Origin: Bacteroidaceae bacterium
Lineage (GTDB): Bacteria > Bacteroidota > Bacteroidia > Bacteroidales > Bacteroidaceae
DNA length: 32,851 bases
Reading direction: 5' to 3'
Assembly: GCA_900770655.1 (NCBI GenBank)
Contig: CAAGLA010000005.1
Span: 1-32,851, forward strand
Shown here: positions 9,701 through 16,842 of the stretch, one piece after another
Position numbering within the stretch: position 1 is the first letter of the stretch
Layout: each line of letters opens with the position of its first letter
Position numbers and translations under genes: made by a program
Notes under the pieces: generated by a model
Databases searched by the model: none
Told to the model about the DNA's origin: nothing
The model's input: only the letters and a program-made list of their open reading frames with translations

Positions 9701-12700
9701 GGTGGCGGTGCCGGTACAATGGAAGATTACGAGGCCCTCTATGCTGCAATGGAGACTGCCAACCCCGGTTCGCAGTGGGTTATCCAGCAGTGGCAGTGGA
9801 GCGCTACACAGAAATACGCGCTCACAGCTGTTCCTGCAGGCCGCCTTGTTGTGCTCGACCTCTTCTCCGACGGTTCACCTGCGTTCGACTCATATAGCGG
9901 TTATGCTCCACAAGATGCCGTGTTCTGCGCTATTCCTAACTTCGGTGGCCGCTCGGGTCTTATGGGACGTTTGACCAACCTTACAAATAACTACTTCTTG
10001 TACAAGGGTAAATACTCATCGATAAAGGGTATTGGCGTTGCACCTGAGGCTATTGAGCAGACACCTGTAACATACGACCTTATATTCCAGCTCCCGTGGA
10101 TGAATGGTGTTAAGCCCGATGTCGCGGAGTGGGTAAGCAACTACTCAATTGCTCGTTACGGTGTTGTTAATGAAGAAATTCAGGAGGCTTGGAGCCTTTT
10201 GCGTCAAGGCCCGCTCAACTATGGTGCCGACGGTATTCAAGGTCCTATAGAAGATGTTTGGGCTGCCCGTCCTAATCTGGAAGCCTACAAAGCAAGTGCT
10301 TGGGGCAAAACATTGGCTAACGCTCAGGGTACATATACAAAGGCTCGCCAGCAGATGCTTATCGATGCTACATATAAGTTGCTTGACCAAAGCGGGGCTG
10401 TAGCTCAGGGAACTATCTATGAGAGTAACTTGAACTACGACCTTGTTGAGTTCGGTGGCGGTGTACTTGCCGACTATGCATACTACCTGCTCTTGGGTAT
10501 AAAGGAGGCGAAGAATGCTTCTAATACAGCCTTGTACGAAGCACGTCGCGATGCGTTCCTGCAGCTTATTCTCGATGTTGACCGCTTCAAAGGTACTAAC
10601 CTCAACTTCCGCTTGGGTAAGTGGACACAGGAGGCACGTGCAGCCGCAGCCGAAGTATATGGTGCAACAACTGCTACCGCCGACTGGTACGAATATAACA
10701 ACGCCCGTACTATAGTTTCTACTTGGTCACATCCCAGTACAAACCTTACTGATTATTCTTACCGTTCTTGGCAAGGTTTGATGAAGGACTTGTATTACCC
10801 TCGTTGGGTGTATTTCTTTGAAAACGACTGTACTCCGGTCCGTAATGTTGATGAGTTCCCTGCAACACCTTATGGTTACTTCGAATGGAACTGGGCACAC
10901 GGAAAAGAACACTCTGTGGGCCAGACTGCAGTGAGCAATGTTGCGCTAACAGAAGGCCAAGCCGGCCACACCTCTTCTTACACCCGCGAGCCCGAAGGCA
11001 ACACCGTGGAGGTTGCAACAGAGGTTCTTGGCAAGTACATTATTCCTTTGAAGACCGACAACGGCACAACCTATGCTTACCGTTATTTGACAAACACCCT
11101 CTCTGCTGAGTACAAGGTTGAAGGTGCCGAGGGTGGCACAATAGACCTGAGTAAGTTCTTCCTTGCAAATATTGATGGTGCTACCGTAACAGGTGACTTC
11201 ATTGATGGTGCTGCAAATGATATAAAGGCTGTTCCTGTAAAGAGCGGCATTGCCGGCAACACTTATGATGCTGTGATGACGCTGACAGACGGTACTGTTG
11301 TGAACTTCAAGGTTGTGGTGAACAGCGCAGAAATGGTTACTGCAAAAGAGGAACTCGCTGCGCTCATTGAGGATATGGAAGAACTGACCGCACTGGTTGG
11401 TACTTTTAATCCGGTTGGTACGGTAACCGAAGTAGGTGACCTTACAGCTGAAGGCACAGCCGGAACAACAGAGTTCTATGTGTGGACAAATGCACAGGAA
11501 GACAGTGAAGGTCCTATAGCAAATCTTGTGGACGGTAGCGTTGACACTCACTTCCATTCGGAGTATAGTAGCAATGTAGGTGCCAATCACTTTATCAATA
11601 TCGATTTAGGTGATAACAACAAAATGTCGTCATTTCGTTTTATCTACTCTACACGAAAAGCACAAACAGATTTTCCTAAGACAATTGAGGTGTCGGGATG
11701 CAATGAGCGGGATGGTACTTATGAATACATAACAACTGTCACAAATTTGCCGGCCGGTAACTCAAATTCTGTGGTAACATACGTCTCGGACAGAATTTCT
11801 TGTGTAAAGGAGTATGCATATCTGCGTTTTACCGTAACTGCAAACAATTCAGGCAATAACGAGGCTGGTGGCCACCCATATTTCCATATGTCGGAATTTG
11901 GATTGGAAGTGGTTTGTGCAACAGCAGATGTTATAGACGTATATGACGGTACCGAGCTTACCGATGCTTTTGCCGCTAAAAAGTACGATGTTTTGCTTGC
12001 TGCAATAAATGTGTACAAAACTGCAACAACACCGGAGCAGATTGCGGCTGCAACAACAGCTTTGCAGGCTGCGTATGACGAGTTGCAGGAGCTTGTTGAC
12101 GTTCTGCAGCCCGAGGAACCCGTTGGTTTTAATGGTGTGTATCAGATTCTCTACAAGCAGAATCCGGTCTTTATTGCCTATCTCGAAGGTAACGAACTTA
12201 TTGCCGGTGCAAATGCCGGTGCATATAGATTGTTTGACTCCAATACTGATGGAATAGATGAGAATCAAAGGGGTTATCATAATGATGCTATGGAGGGTAA
12301 GGTGGAGGCCGATGCTCTCTTTACTATTGTACCCAATGGTGAGGCTACGGGTTATACACTGTCTGCTCAAGGAATGCATCTGAAAGACACTTATGCTGGC
12401 TGGTGGGGTGCATCGGCCTTCAGTACAGATAAGAATCAAGCAGGTGTATATATATTCGAGGAAACTACCGTGGATGATTTGACAGAATATAGACTCAAAA
12501 GCACTACAAGTACCTGGCTTGAGTATGTAAACGACTGGGGTATTGTGTTCGGTAATAACGATTCTAACAACACATTTGCAACCTTCACCCTTTCACAAGT
12601 AACCGAGTACACTCTCACGGTTCCTAAGGGTGGTGTAACTACATTGTGGTTGCCATTCAACGTGGTGTTGCCCGAGGGCGTTACAGCATACGATGTGAAT

Positions 12701-14146
12701 AGCTTTGAAACCCAGAATGGCTTATGCAAGTATACCTTGACAGAGCTTGCCGTTGCGGGTAAGACTCTTGCAAAGAACACTCCTGTTGTTATTGAGGCTG
12801 AACCGGGTAACTACACATTGAAAATTACAATGAACAACGAGGGCGCAATTGGTTCAGCAAATGGTTCGGCTCTCTGTGGTAACTACTGGGAGAGAAACCT
12901 CGCAGCAGGGGAAAATAACTACCAGCCTGCTGTTACAGCAGACGGCCTTGTCTTCAACCGTGTTGATGCCCCTATCACAGTTGCCGCCAACACAGCTTGG
13001 TTGAAATTGACAGAAGACAAGGGTGCTGTAATTTATAAAGAATTCCCTGAGGGAACTGATGCTCCTACGGCTTTGACAGATGGCGCAGTGTACCGCATTA
13101 AGGGTCGCTTGTCAAATGGTAATTTCCGCACTGTTTATACAAACGGTGCCGGCAACAGGTTACGTTGGACTTCGGAGGAAAAGAGCGATATTACTACCTT
13201 GTTTGTTGTTCAGGAAACAACAAATGGTAAGTTCAAACTTGTAAGTGCTCTTGGCAATGGTTTGTGGAACAATGAACGTGTTCTTGACGAGAATGGCGTT
13301 GAATTGAGTTTGCTTCCCGGTAGTGTTGACGGAACTTGTGCAATACGTGGTAATGGCGAACGTAATTTTGCCGCAGACGGCGGAGGCGATTCGGGTGAAA
13401 TGAACTTCTTCTCTGGCAGTAATTCAAATGTGCAAGTGTCAGAGACAACAACAACTGACTTTGTGTTCGAAGAAGTATCAGCCGACAAGGTTGCATTTAA
13501 CAAGATAATCCGTAAGGGCAACCACTATGCAACACTCTTCTTGCCTTATAATGTAACAGTGCCTGAAAATGTCAAGGCTTACACTGCTACTATTGAAAAT
13601 AAGGACCAGCAGCAGCAAGGTGTTATCTCTTTGGTTGAGATTGCCGATGGTATTATCCCTGAAAGAACAGCTGTTATATTGCGTCGCGAAGATAATACAG
13701 CTATCGGCGAGTTCTCATTTAAATATACAACAGATGCAAGCTCTTATGATTATGAAGACAACTTGTTCGGTGGCCGCGTGACAACCGGTTATGTAGGTAG
13801 CGAACCCGGCCAGGACAATGATAAATACTATCTGTTGTTGAATACAGAAACAAAAGGCGAGGCTCTTTACAAGGTTTACCGTGAGTATAATTCTTGGGGT
13901 GAATATGTTGGAGAGAACGGCGGTTATATCAAGTGCGAGGGTAACAAGGGTTATATGAAATTGAGTGGCGCGCAGGGTGCTTCTTCGTCTTACAGCTTCC
14001 GCATTGAGGGCTCTACAGGCATTGAAGATGTTGAGGGTGAAAACGGATATGTCAAAGCAGTCTACGACCTCCAAGGCCGTAAGCTCACCGAGATTACCGA
14101 GCCGGGCATCTACATTATCAACGGCAAAAAAGTCTTGGTTAAGTAA
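6737..14146 (+). CDS. Giant multimodular alpha-N-acetylglucosaminidase (NAGLU-like, GH89)
   Basis: A 2469-residue secreted glycoside hydrolase expected to remove terminal alpha-linked GlcNAc from host glycans. ATG 6737 opens a signal peptide (MKKNFFLTLMLGLLCIATGRAQ); upstream in-frame starts would destroy it. Residues about 470-600 form a discoidin-like beta-sandwich. The GH89 region, about 672-1370, includes the hallmark stretch from YRYYLNTCAFGYS (about 778) through WALHGINMPLQ-like residues. Glu988 in MDPFHEGG is the likely acid/base and Glu1104 in GIGVAPEAIEQ the likely nucleophile; their 116-residue spacing fits Clostridium GH89 (118) and human NAGLU (130). A second F5/8C domain spans about 1562-1728 and a FIVAR-like three-helix segment about 1732-1792. 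Further beta-rich modules with two 'TLFLPYNV/TLWLPFNV' repeats precede the C-terminal tail (YDLQGRKL, GIYIINGKKV). It is the last gene of the unit and is followed by a strong hairpin. Human NAGLU is under 750 residues, so this form carries extensive binding modules. Confidence 0.93.
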   Translation: MKKNFFLTLMLGLLCIATGRAQFAPEEGKMYALKETTSGLYLDIQTLGINEPNAGGTTNNISLNFKPCVIYFAAGTTDNKWTMKNVNRTYAMQATSRNWNAVVGTTAYEWLIAETGTDTDLYTIARSDGKFISMDTPTSGAPLYCDKGSGLKFQLVEYSALRQAAFTLKSPLSGVTKGAIQSAAQLNAITTATKIVIQSFSGTNNCFLGGAANVEDINDAVLVWEPVEEGKAGTYYLRTTDAKKGYIQASTGENATITLGTKENAQVFVTTAPTTSGDTDATTFSGEALVNGVDGQVVDADNFVRFVQDGKSTWLNVNNAGAAPRLGNSGKGGWTVHNVFLVTEAATYLSLTTVSTTAASMQATPTEFYIIPSADTYLLQNKANAAQYVGYTAGETWDVTTSVSCWKILDDDDNDGFAQIARGDDALKHLGSDNDSNVGTGIYTNVSSDCNAWCFTGVYKNYATTATNNGGKYEFTSGLIYTAGPCNKIRFTLTESGAYYSNGVKRLSFDSFVLYDAKGNVVPLTAGNITGNNGKVYNAMLDGTAGTYTAGTWDNASATDDWFEIDLGKVNLEGAFKFSFVTENTQMNAKAFEIKMSYEKPADYIFVVNAPDGKDYSVTYNGEPIAAGDQIGIVSFDEELLVATEIAGYTWSVVVDDDNNTITLVYTEAEVVENPAAVVALLNRIGGDGTDAKFKIVLDPSMNSRQEVFVINGEDGKVLIKGTTLSAITTGIGWYLQNIAHINISWNSLNEKTVSGAAYADLSSIPVPTAEETHTSDAMYRYYLNTCAFGYSMTSWTWKRWQQEIDWMALHGINMPLQLVGMEEVWRKFLTMEDDKGNRKYGYTDEEAKAFVAGPAFIAWWAMNNLQGWGGTAAGTKSGGTWEGAGGVQDDAWYARQQQLATQILTRQRELGMQPVIPGWSGMVPSNFKYESGYETRGNGVNWAGDFVRPLLLSVNNANYAEIAADYYACLHEVMGESRYYSMDPFHEGGGAGTMEDYEALYAAMETANPGSQWVIQQWQWSATQKYALTAVPAGRLVVLDLFSDGSPAFDSYSGYAPQDAVFCAIPNFGGRSGLMGRLTNLTNNYFLYKGKYSSIKGIGVAPEAIEQTPVTYDLIFQLPWMNGVKPDVAEWVSNYSIARYGVVNEEIQEAWSLLRQGPLNYGADGIQGPIEDVWAARPNLEAYKASAWGKTLANAQGTYTKARQQMLIDATYKLLDQSGAVAQGTIYESNLNYDLVEFGGGVLADYAYYLLLGIKEAKNASNTALYEARRDAFLQLILDVDRFKGTNLNFRLGKWTQEARAAAAEVYGATTATADWYEYNNARTIVSTWSHPSTNLTDYSYRSWQGLMKDLYYPRWVYFFENDCTPVRNVDEFPATPYGYFEWNWAHGKEHSVGQTAVSNVALTEGQAGHTSSYTREPEGNTVEVATEVLGKYIIPLKTDNGTTYAYRYLTNTLSAEYKVEGAEGGTIDLSKFFLANIDGATVTGDFIDGAANDIKAVPVKSGIAGNTYDAVMTLTDGTVVNFKVVVNSAEMVTAKEELAALIEDMEELTALVGTFNPVGTVTEVGDLTAEGTAGTTEFYVWTNAQEDSEGPIANLVDGSVDTHFHSEYSSNVGANHFINIDLGDNNKMSSFRFIYSTRKAQTDFPKTIEVSGCNERDGTYEYITTVTNLPAGNSNSVVTYVSDRISCVKEYAYLRFTVTANNSGNNEAGGHPYFHMSEFGLEVVCATADVIDVYDGTELTDAFAAKKYDVLLAAINVYKTATTPEQIAAATTALQAAYDELQELVDVLQPEEPVGFNGVYQILYKQNPVFIAYLEGNELIAGANAGAYRLFDSNTDGIDENQRGYHNDAMEGKVEADALFTIVPNGEATGYTLSAQGMHLKDTYAGWWGASAFSTDKNQAGVYIFEETTVDDLTEYRLKSTTSTWLEYVNDWGIVFGNNDSNNTFATFTLSQVTEYTLTVPKGGVTTLWLPFNVVLPEGVTAYDVNSFETQNGLCKYTLTELAVAGKTLAKNTPVVIEAEPGNYTLKITMNNEGAIGSANGSALCGNYWERNLAAGENNYQPAVTADGLVFNRVDAPITVAANTAWLKLTEDKGAVIYKEFPEGTDAPTALTDGAVYRIKGRLSNGNFRTVYTNGAGNRLRWTSEEKSDITTLFVVQETTNGKFKLVSALGNGLWNNERVLDENGVELSLLPGSVDGTCAIRGNGERNFAADGGGDSGEMNFFSGSNSNVQVSETTTTDFVFEEVSADKVAFNKIIRKGNHYATLFLPYNVTVPENVKAYTATIENKDQQQQGVISLVEIADGIIPERTAVILRREDNTAIGEFSFKYTTDASSYDYEDNLFGGRVTTGYVGSEPGQDNDKYYLLLNTETKGEALYKVYREYNSWGEYVGENGGYIKCEGNKGYMKLSGAQGASSSYSFRIEGSTGIEDVEGENGYVKAVYDLQGRKLTEITEPGIYIINGKKVLVK

Positions 14147-14170
14147 AAACCGGACCCGTAACAAAAACAG

Positions 14171-14200
14171 ACGAATGGCAGCCGCAAGGCTGCCATTCGT
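14171..14200 (+). terminator. Strong hairpin after the GH89 gene
   Basis: Perfect 13-bp arms (ACGAATGGCAGCC and its complement) close a GCAA tetraloop, starting 25 nt after the stop codon. There is no clear T-run after it, so it may act as an mRNA 3' end stabiliser rather than a classical intrinsic terminator. Confidence 0.65.
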
Positions 14201-14286
14201 GGTATATGGGGTGGCAAAAGTGTAAGCAGCAACTCTTTGTATTAGATATGGCGTTTGTTTTTTCGCGTTTGTTTTTTATTCTATTA

Positions 14287-14318
14287 TTTGGTGGTTTATT
14301 ATATTATCAATATATTTG
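14287..14318 (+). promoter_or_regulatory. Consensus Bacteroides-type promoter of the AbiE-like module
   Basis: TTTG (14287-14290), a 20-nt spacer, and TATATTTG (14311-14318) match the -33/-7 consensus perfectly. Transcription should start near 14325. This places the true start of the next gene at ATG 14342 rather than at the upstream in-frame TTG 14255. An 8-bp direct repeat ATTATCAA occurs on both sides of the -7 box (14303-14310 and 14322-14329). Confidence 0.8.
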
Positions 14319-14349
14319 CACATTATCAAAGCTTGGTGATTATGTGCAA
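14316..14349. promoter_or_regulatory. Inverted-repeat operator over the start site of the AbiE-like module
   Basis: TTGCACATTATCA (14316-14328) and TGATTATGTGCAA (14337-14349) are inverted repeats matching at 12 of 13 positions around an 8-nt spacer. They cover the end of the -7 box, the predicted transcription start and the ATG at 14342. Antitoxins of AbiEi type are known to repress their own promoters by binding inverted repeats, so this is the probable autoregulatory site. Binding is inferred. Confidence 0.6.
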
Positions 14350-15313
14350 TATTAATGATAATGTAAAGAGTGTACAGACGTACCTGAATTGGTTGTTAGA
14401 CGATGCTGTTACTATAAAGCAAGCGGGTACCGATATAATTTCCTCTCTGCCACAGGGGGTTATCTGTTGTTTCAACCTATATAAATTAAGAATCTTGGAG
14501 AAAGAGGTTCTTTTAGCTGTTCCTATAGATGAAGAAATTGTTTCTCCGTTGCAAATTAGAAAACAACAGGAACTTATTGAGCGGACGACAGGGATAGTCA
14601 CAGTCTTTGCTTTCTGTTATTTGGCGTCGTACAATGTGCAGAGAATGGTTGCACAAAGGGTTAACTTTATTCTGCCCGGAAAGCAAATGTTTATACCTTC
14701 TCTGCTGTTGGATATGCGTCCGCTTAGAGGTGGCACACGCAAGAGTAAAGATTCTATTCCTGCTATGGCGCAATGCATTGTTCTGTACCACCTTCAAATT
14801 GCACCGCTCAATGGAATGACTGCACTAAGTATTGCCAATATTTTAGGCGGGTCTTATCCTAATATCATCAGGGCCATAAGATGGTTGGCAGATAAAGGTT
14901 TTGTTCTGTTCGAAGGTTTAAAGACTAAAACGATTTGGTTTACTTTGGCCGGCAGGGAACTATGGAATGCCATTGAACCTATGCTTGTAAATCCGGTAGA
15001 GCGGGTTGTGTATACCGATGCTCCTTTTGAAGGAGGATTTGTTTCAGGAATTAATGCCCTTTCTGAATACTCAATGATTAATTCTGACAAGGAAAGTATT
15101 TTTGCTATTGGTAAAGACTACTACAGACTGGAGCAGAAGAGAACGAATAAAGAGTTTGGCTCTGCAAGGCTCGAAGTATGGAAATATAAACCGTCGTTGC
15201 TGACGAAAAATAGCATTGTCGACAAGCTCTCGTTATATTTGTCTTTACGTGAGAATGAAGATGAAAGAATACAGATAGAGTTGGAAAATATGATAAATGA
15301 GATGTTATGGTAA
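14342..15313 (+). CDS. AbiEi-like winged-helix regulator / antitoxin of a type IV toxin-antitoxin pair
   Basis: A 323-residue cytoplasmic protein. After an N-terminal region with an 'FILPGKQMFIPSLLLDMR' element near the middle, a MarR-like winged helix follows (QCIVLYHLQIAPLNGMTALSIANILGGSYPNIIRAIRWL through ADKGFV, described here in two pieces), then LAGRELWNAIEP. The C-terminus (VDKLSLYLSLRENEDER, ELENMINEMLW) matches a pattern I associate with the regulator partner of AbiEii-like nucleotidyltransferases. The start is fixed by a consensus promoter 24 nt upstream. Its last 7 nt overlap the next gene, the usual arrangement for translationally coupled antitoxin and toxin. It probably neutralises the downstream enzyme and represses the promoter via the inverted repeat over its start codon. 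Family assignment is by pattern recall; a stand-alone regulator role is the alternative. Confidence 0.72.
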   Translation: MCNINDNVKSVQTYLNWLLDDAVTIKQAGTDIISSLPQGVICCFNLYKLRILEKEVLLAVPIDEEIVSPLQIRKQQELIERTTGIVTVFAFCYLASYNVQRMVAQRVNFILPGKQMFIPSLLLDMRPLRGGTRKSKDSIPAMAQCIVLYHLQIAPLNGMTALSIANILGGSYPNIIRAIRWLADKGFVLFEGLKTKTIWFTLAGRELWNAIEPMLVNPVERVVYTDAPFEGGFVSGINALSEYSMINSDKESIFAIGKDYYRLEQKRTNKEFGSARLEVWKYKPSLLTKNSIVDKLSLYLSLRENEDERIQIELENMINEMLW

Positions 15314-16086
15314 GAGGTCTTGAGAAATTCAAAGAGTATTTTGCCGAGTATGAAGCAAACTATGTTATAATTGGCGGTGCTGCCTGTGATCTCTACGAAG
15401 AGAATTATGCACAAATCCCAAGAGCAACCAAGGATATTGATGTTATTCTTGTTGTAGAAGCGTTGTCGGCTGCTTTTGTCGCAAAATTTTGGGACTTTGT
15501 CATAGCTGCCGGGTACAAAGGCAAGAATATTGGCAGAGGTGAGGACCTTTCGCATAAACACGAGTATTATAGATTTAATAACCCTGCCGATGCCGGGTTC
15601 CCCTATCAAATTGAATTGTTCTCCAGACAATTAGGCCTGATAAATTTTCCGGAAGATGCTCGCATAATACCTATACCGGTAGATGAGGACTTGTCTAGCT
15701 TGTCGGCTATTCTTATGAACGATGATTATTATAATTTTACTATAAACCATAGTAAAATGGAGCACGGAGTACATATTGCAAACATAGAGAGCCTTATATG
15801 CTTGAAATGTAAAGCCTTCCTAGAAATGGTTGAACGAAAGAATAGTGGTGATTCCGTAGATAGCAAGCATATTTCGAAACATAAAAAGGATGTTTTTCGT
15901 TTGGCAGCAATGCTGGCTCCGGCAGATAGATTCGTTGTCCCGAAGTCTTTGTTTGATGATATTCACGAATTTTGTGATTTGGTAAGAAATGACCTCCCCG
16001 ATGCTAATTTCTTTAACTCAGCAGGGTTGAAAGGTGTTGACCCTAATTCGCTTGTAGAGATTTTAATAAAGTGCTTTGGACTGTAA
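15307..16086 (+). CDS. AbiEii-like nucleotidyltransferase, putative toxin
   Basis: A 259-residue DNA polymerase beta-superfamily nucleotidyltransferase. The active-site signature is clear: Gly23-Gly24 in YVIIGGAACDLY, then the metal-binding pair Asp43 and Asp45 in ATKDIDVIL, and a probable third acid Glu103 in YQIELFSR. Further conserved-looking elements are IPVDEDLSSLSAIL, the lysine-rich LICLKCKAFLEM, and KHKKDVFRLAAML. These match the AbiEii/MenT-like layout, in which the enzyme transfers nucleotides to an RNA such as tRNA and halts growth unless restrained. ATG 15307 overlaps the regulator gene by 7 nt. Target and nucleotide are unknown, and a housekeeping or metabolic nucleotidyltransferase cannot be excluded from sequence alone. 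An anti-phage role is inferred from the family. Confidence 0.75.
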   Translation: MVRGLEKFKEYFAEYEANYVIIGGAACDLYEENYAQIPRATKDIDVILVVEALSAAFVAKFWDFVIAAGYKGKNIGRGEDLSHKHEYYRFNNPADAGFPYQIELFSRQLGLINFPEDARIIPIPVDEDLSSLSAILMNDDYYNFTINHSKMEHGVHIANIESLICLKCKAFLEMVERKNSGDSVDSKHISKHKKDVFRLAAMLAPADRFVVPKSLFDDIHEFCDLVRNDLPDANFFNSAGLKGVDPNSLVEILIKCFGL

Positions 16087-16132
16087 TGCGATTCTTTGCC
16101 CGCGCGGTTTTTGCATAGCAGAAGCGTTGCTA

Positions 16133-16552
16133 TTATAGCTCATCAAAATCAAATTCTTCAAGGTCAAAGTCGTACCCCTCTTCGACAAACTGGTCGAGGT
16201 CGCGACGCTCTTTCTTTGTGGGGCGGCCTGTTCCGCGTGCGCGGCCGGTAAAGCCGCTAATGCGGCTCATCTCCAGAATCTCGTATTGTTCTTGCGGGGT
16301 GACATTCTCCATCAGCTCGGGAACGAGCTTGGCGCCTACACGGTTTTCGGCGCAGCGGAGCACCTTGAACGAGTAGGTGACAGGTGACTTCTTTACATTC
16401 ACTATGTCGCCTACACGAACATTGTGCGCGGGCTTGGCTGTGCGCTCGCCAATGGTGATGTGCCCTTTCTTGCAGGCTTCTGCCGCTATGCTGCGTGTCT
16501 TGTATATGCGCACGGCCCAAAGCCATTTGTCTATGCGTGCTGTTTCACTCAT
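16133..16552 (-). CDS. hslR: S4-domain RNA-binding protein, Hsp15-like (ribosome rescue)
   Basis: A 139-residue protein with an S4 RNA-binding domain over residues about 5-70 (RIDKWLWAVRIYKTRS, ACKKGHITI, VRVGDIV). Hsp15 binds stalled 50S subunits carrying nascent peptidyl-tRNA and helps recycle them, which suits its neighbour pth. The C-terminal region (GRARGTGRPTKKERRDLDQF) is basic, followed by an acidic tail (DFDLEEFDFDEL). In related genomes it usually follows pth directly; here 282 bp containing a gene remnant and a structured insert intervene. It starts only 4 nt after the stop of the remnant frame, so translation may be coupled to it. Confidence 0.88.
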   Translation of the reverse strand: MSETARIDKWLWAVRIYKTRSIAAEACKKGHITIGERTAKPAHNVRVGDIVNVKKSPVTYSFKVLRCAENRVGAKLVPELMENVTPQEQYEILEMSRISGFTGRARGTGRPTKKERRDLDQFVEEGYDFDLEEFDFDEL

Positions 16553-16556
16553 TCTA

Positions 16557-16709
16557 TTATATGCCTATCTCCCAATAAGAAGACATCGCAATGGTGTTCA
16601 ATTGCTTGGCTATTTGTAACCGGGAAGTTTCAATTACTGCGACAGCCTGTCGCAGTAATTCGTTGTAGTCTTCTTCGTTGAATGGGTTTGAAAGGTTTAA
16701 TTCCTTCAT
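16557..16709 (-). pseudogene. N-terminal remnant of a DUF1016/YhcG-type PDDEXK nuclease gene
   Basis: An ATG frame of 50 codons encodes MKELNLSNPFNEEDYNELLR, then QAVAVIETSR, LQIAKQLNTIA and MSSYWEIGI, followed by two stop codons. This matches the start of DUF1016 N-terminal domains, which typically read '...VIETAR..IAKQLN....YWEIGR' and continue for over 300 residues to a restriction-endonuclease-like fold. The rest of the gene is absent: the frame stops at the exact point where the family continues, and hslR begins 4 nt later. It is therefore best read as a truncated leftover, although a retained short peptide that couples translation to hslR is possible. Family match is from memory of the motif, not from a search. 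Confidence 0.6.
16632..16660. repeat. Near-perfect 29-bp palindrome inside the DUF1016 remnant
   Basis: Arms AATTACTGCGACAG (16632-16645) and CTGTCGCAGTAATT (16647-16660) are perfectly complementary around one base. It encodes the conserved ELLRQAVAVI segment, so it may be a chance product of the protein sequence, but it could also form a 14-bp hairpin in the operon mRNA. Confidence 0.6.
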
Positions 16710-16740
16710 TGCCTTATCTCTCTATTGCTTAAACCAAATG

Positions 16741-16842
16741 CTTTCAGTTTTGACAACACTCGCTTATTGTGACCCGCACGGCACGACTACACCGTGCTAC
16801 GTGCGACCTATCACAGCTCGCGTTGTCGAAACTTTCAGTTTT
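16741..16842. mobile_element. 80-bp structured insert flanked by an 11-bp direct repeat after pth
   Basis: CTTTCAGTTTT occurs exactly at 16741-16751 and 16832-16842, bracketing 80 bp that fold into a nested hairpin. The outer arms are AGTTTTGACAAC (16746-16757) with GTTGTCGAAACT (16822-16833). Then TGTGA (16768-16772) pairs with TCACA (16811-16815), CGCACG (16775-16780) with CGTGCG (16800-16805), and GCACG (16781-16785) with CGTGC (16793-16797) around the loop ACTACAC. The right direct-repeat copy contains the pth stop codon. A miniature mobile element with a target-site duplication explains the repeat; a structured 3' RNA element or terminator of pth is the alternative. No transposase gene is present. 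Confidence 0.5.

Noticed and set aside
14255..14341. Upstream TTG start for the AbiEi-like regulator, adding a hydrophobic stretch
   Set aside because: The consensus promoter lies inside this extension and transcription should start near 14325, so the mRNA would not contain it.
16115..16133. Small hairpin (ATAGCA/TGCTAT) between the nucleotidyltransferase and hslR genes
   Set aside because: Only 6 bp and no T-run on either strand, so I do not call it a terminator, although the convergent genes need one.
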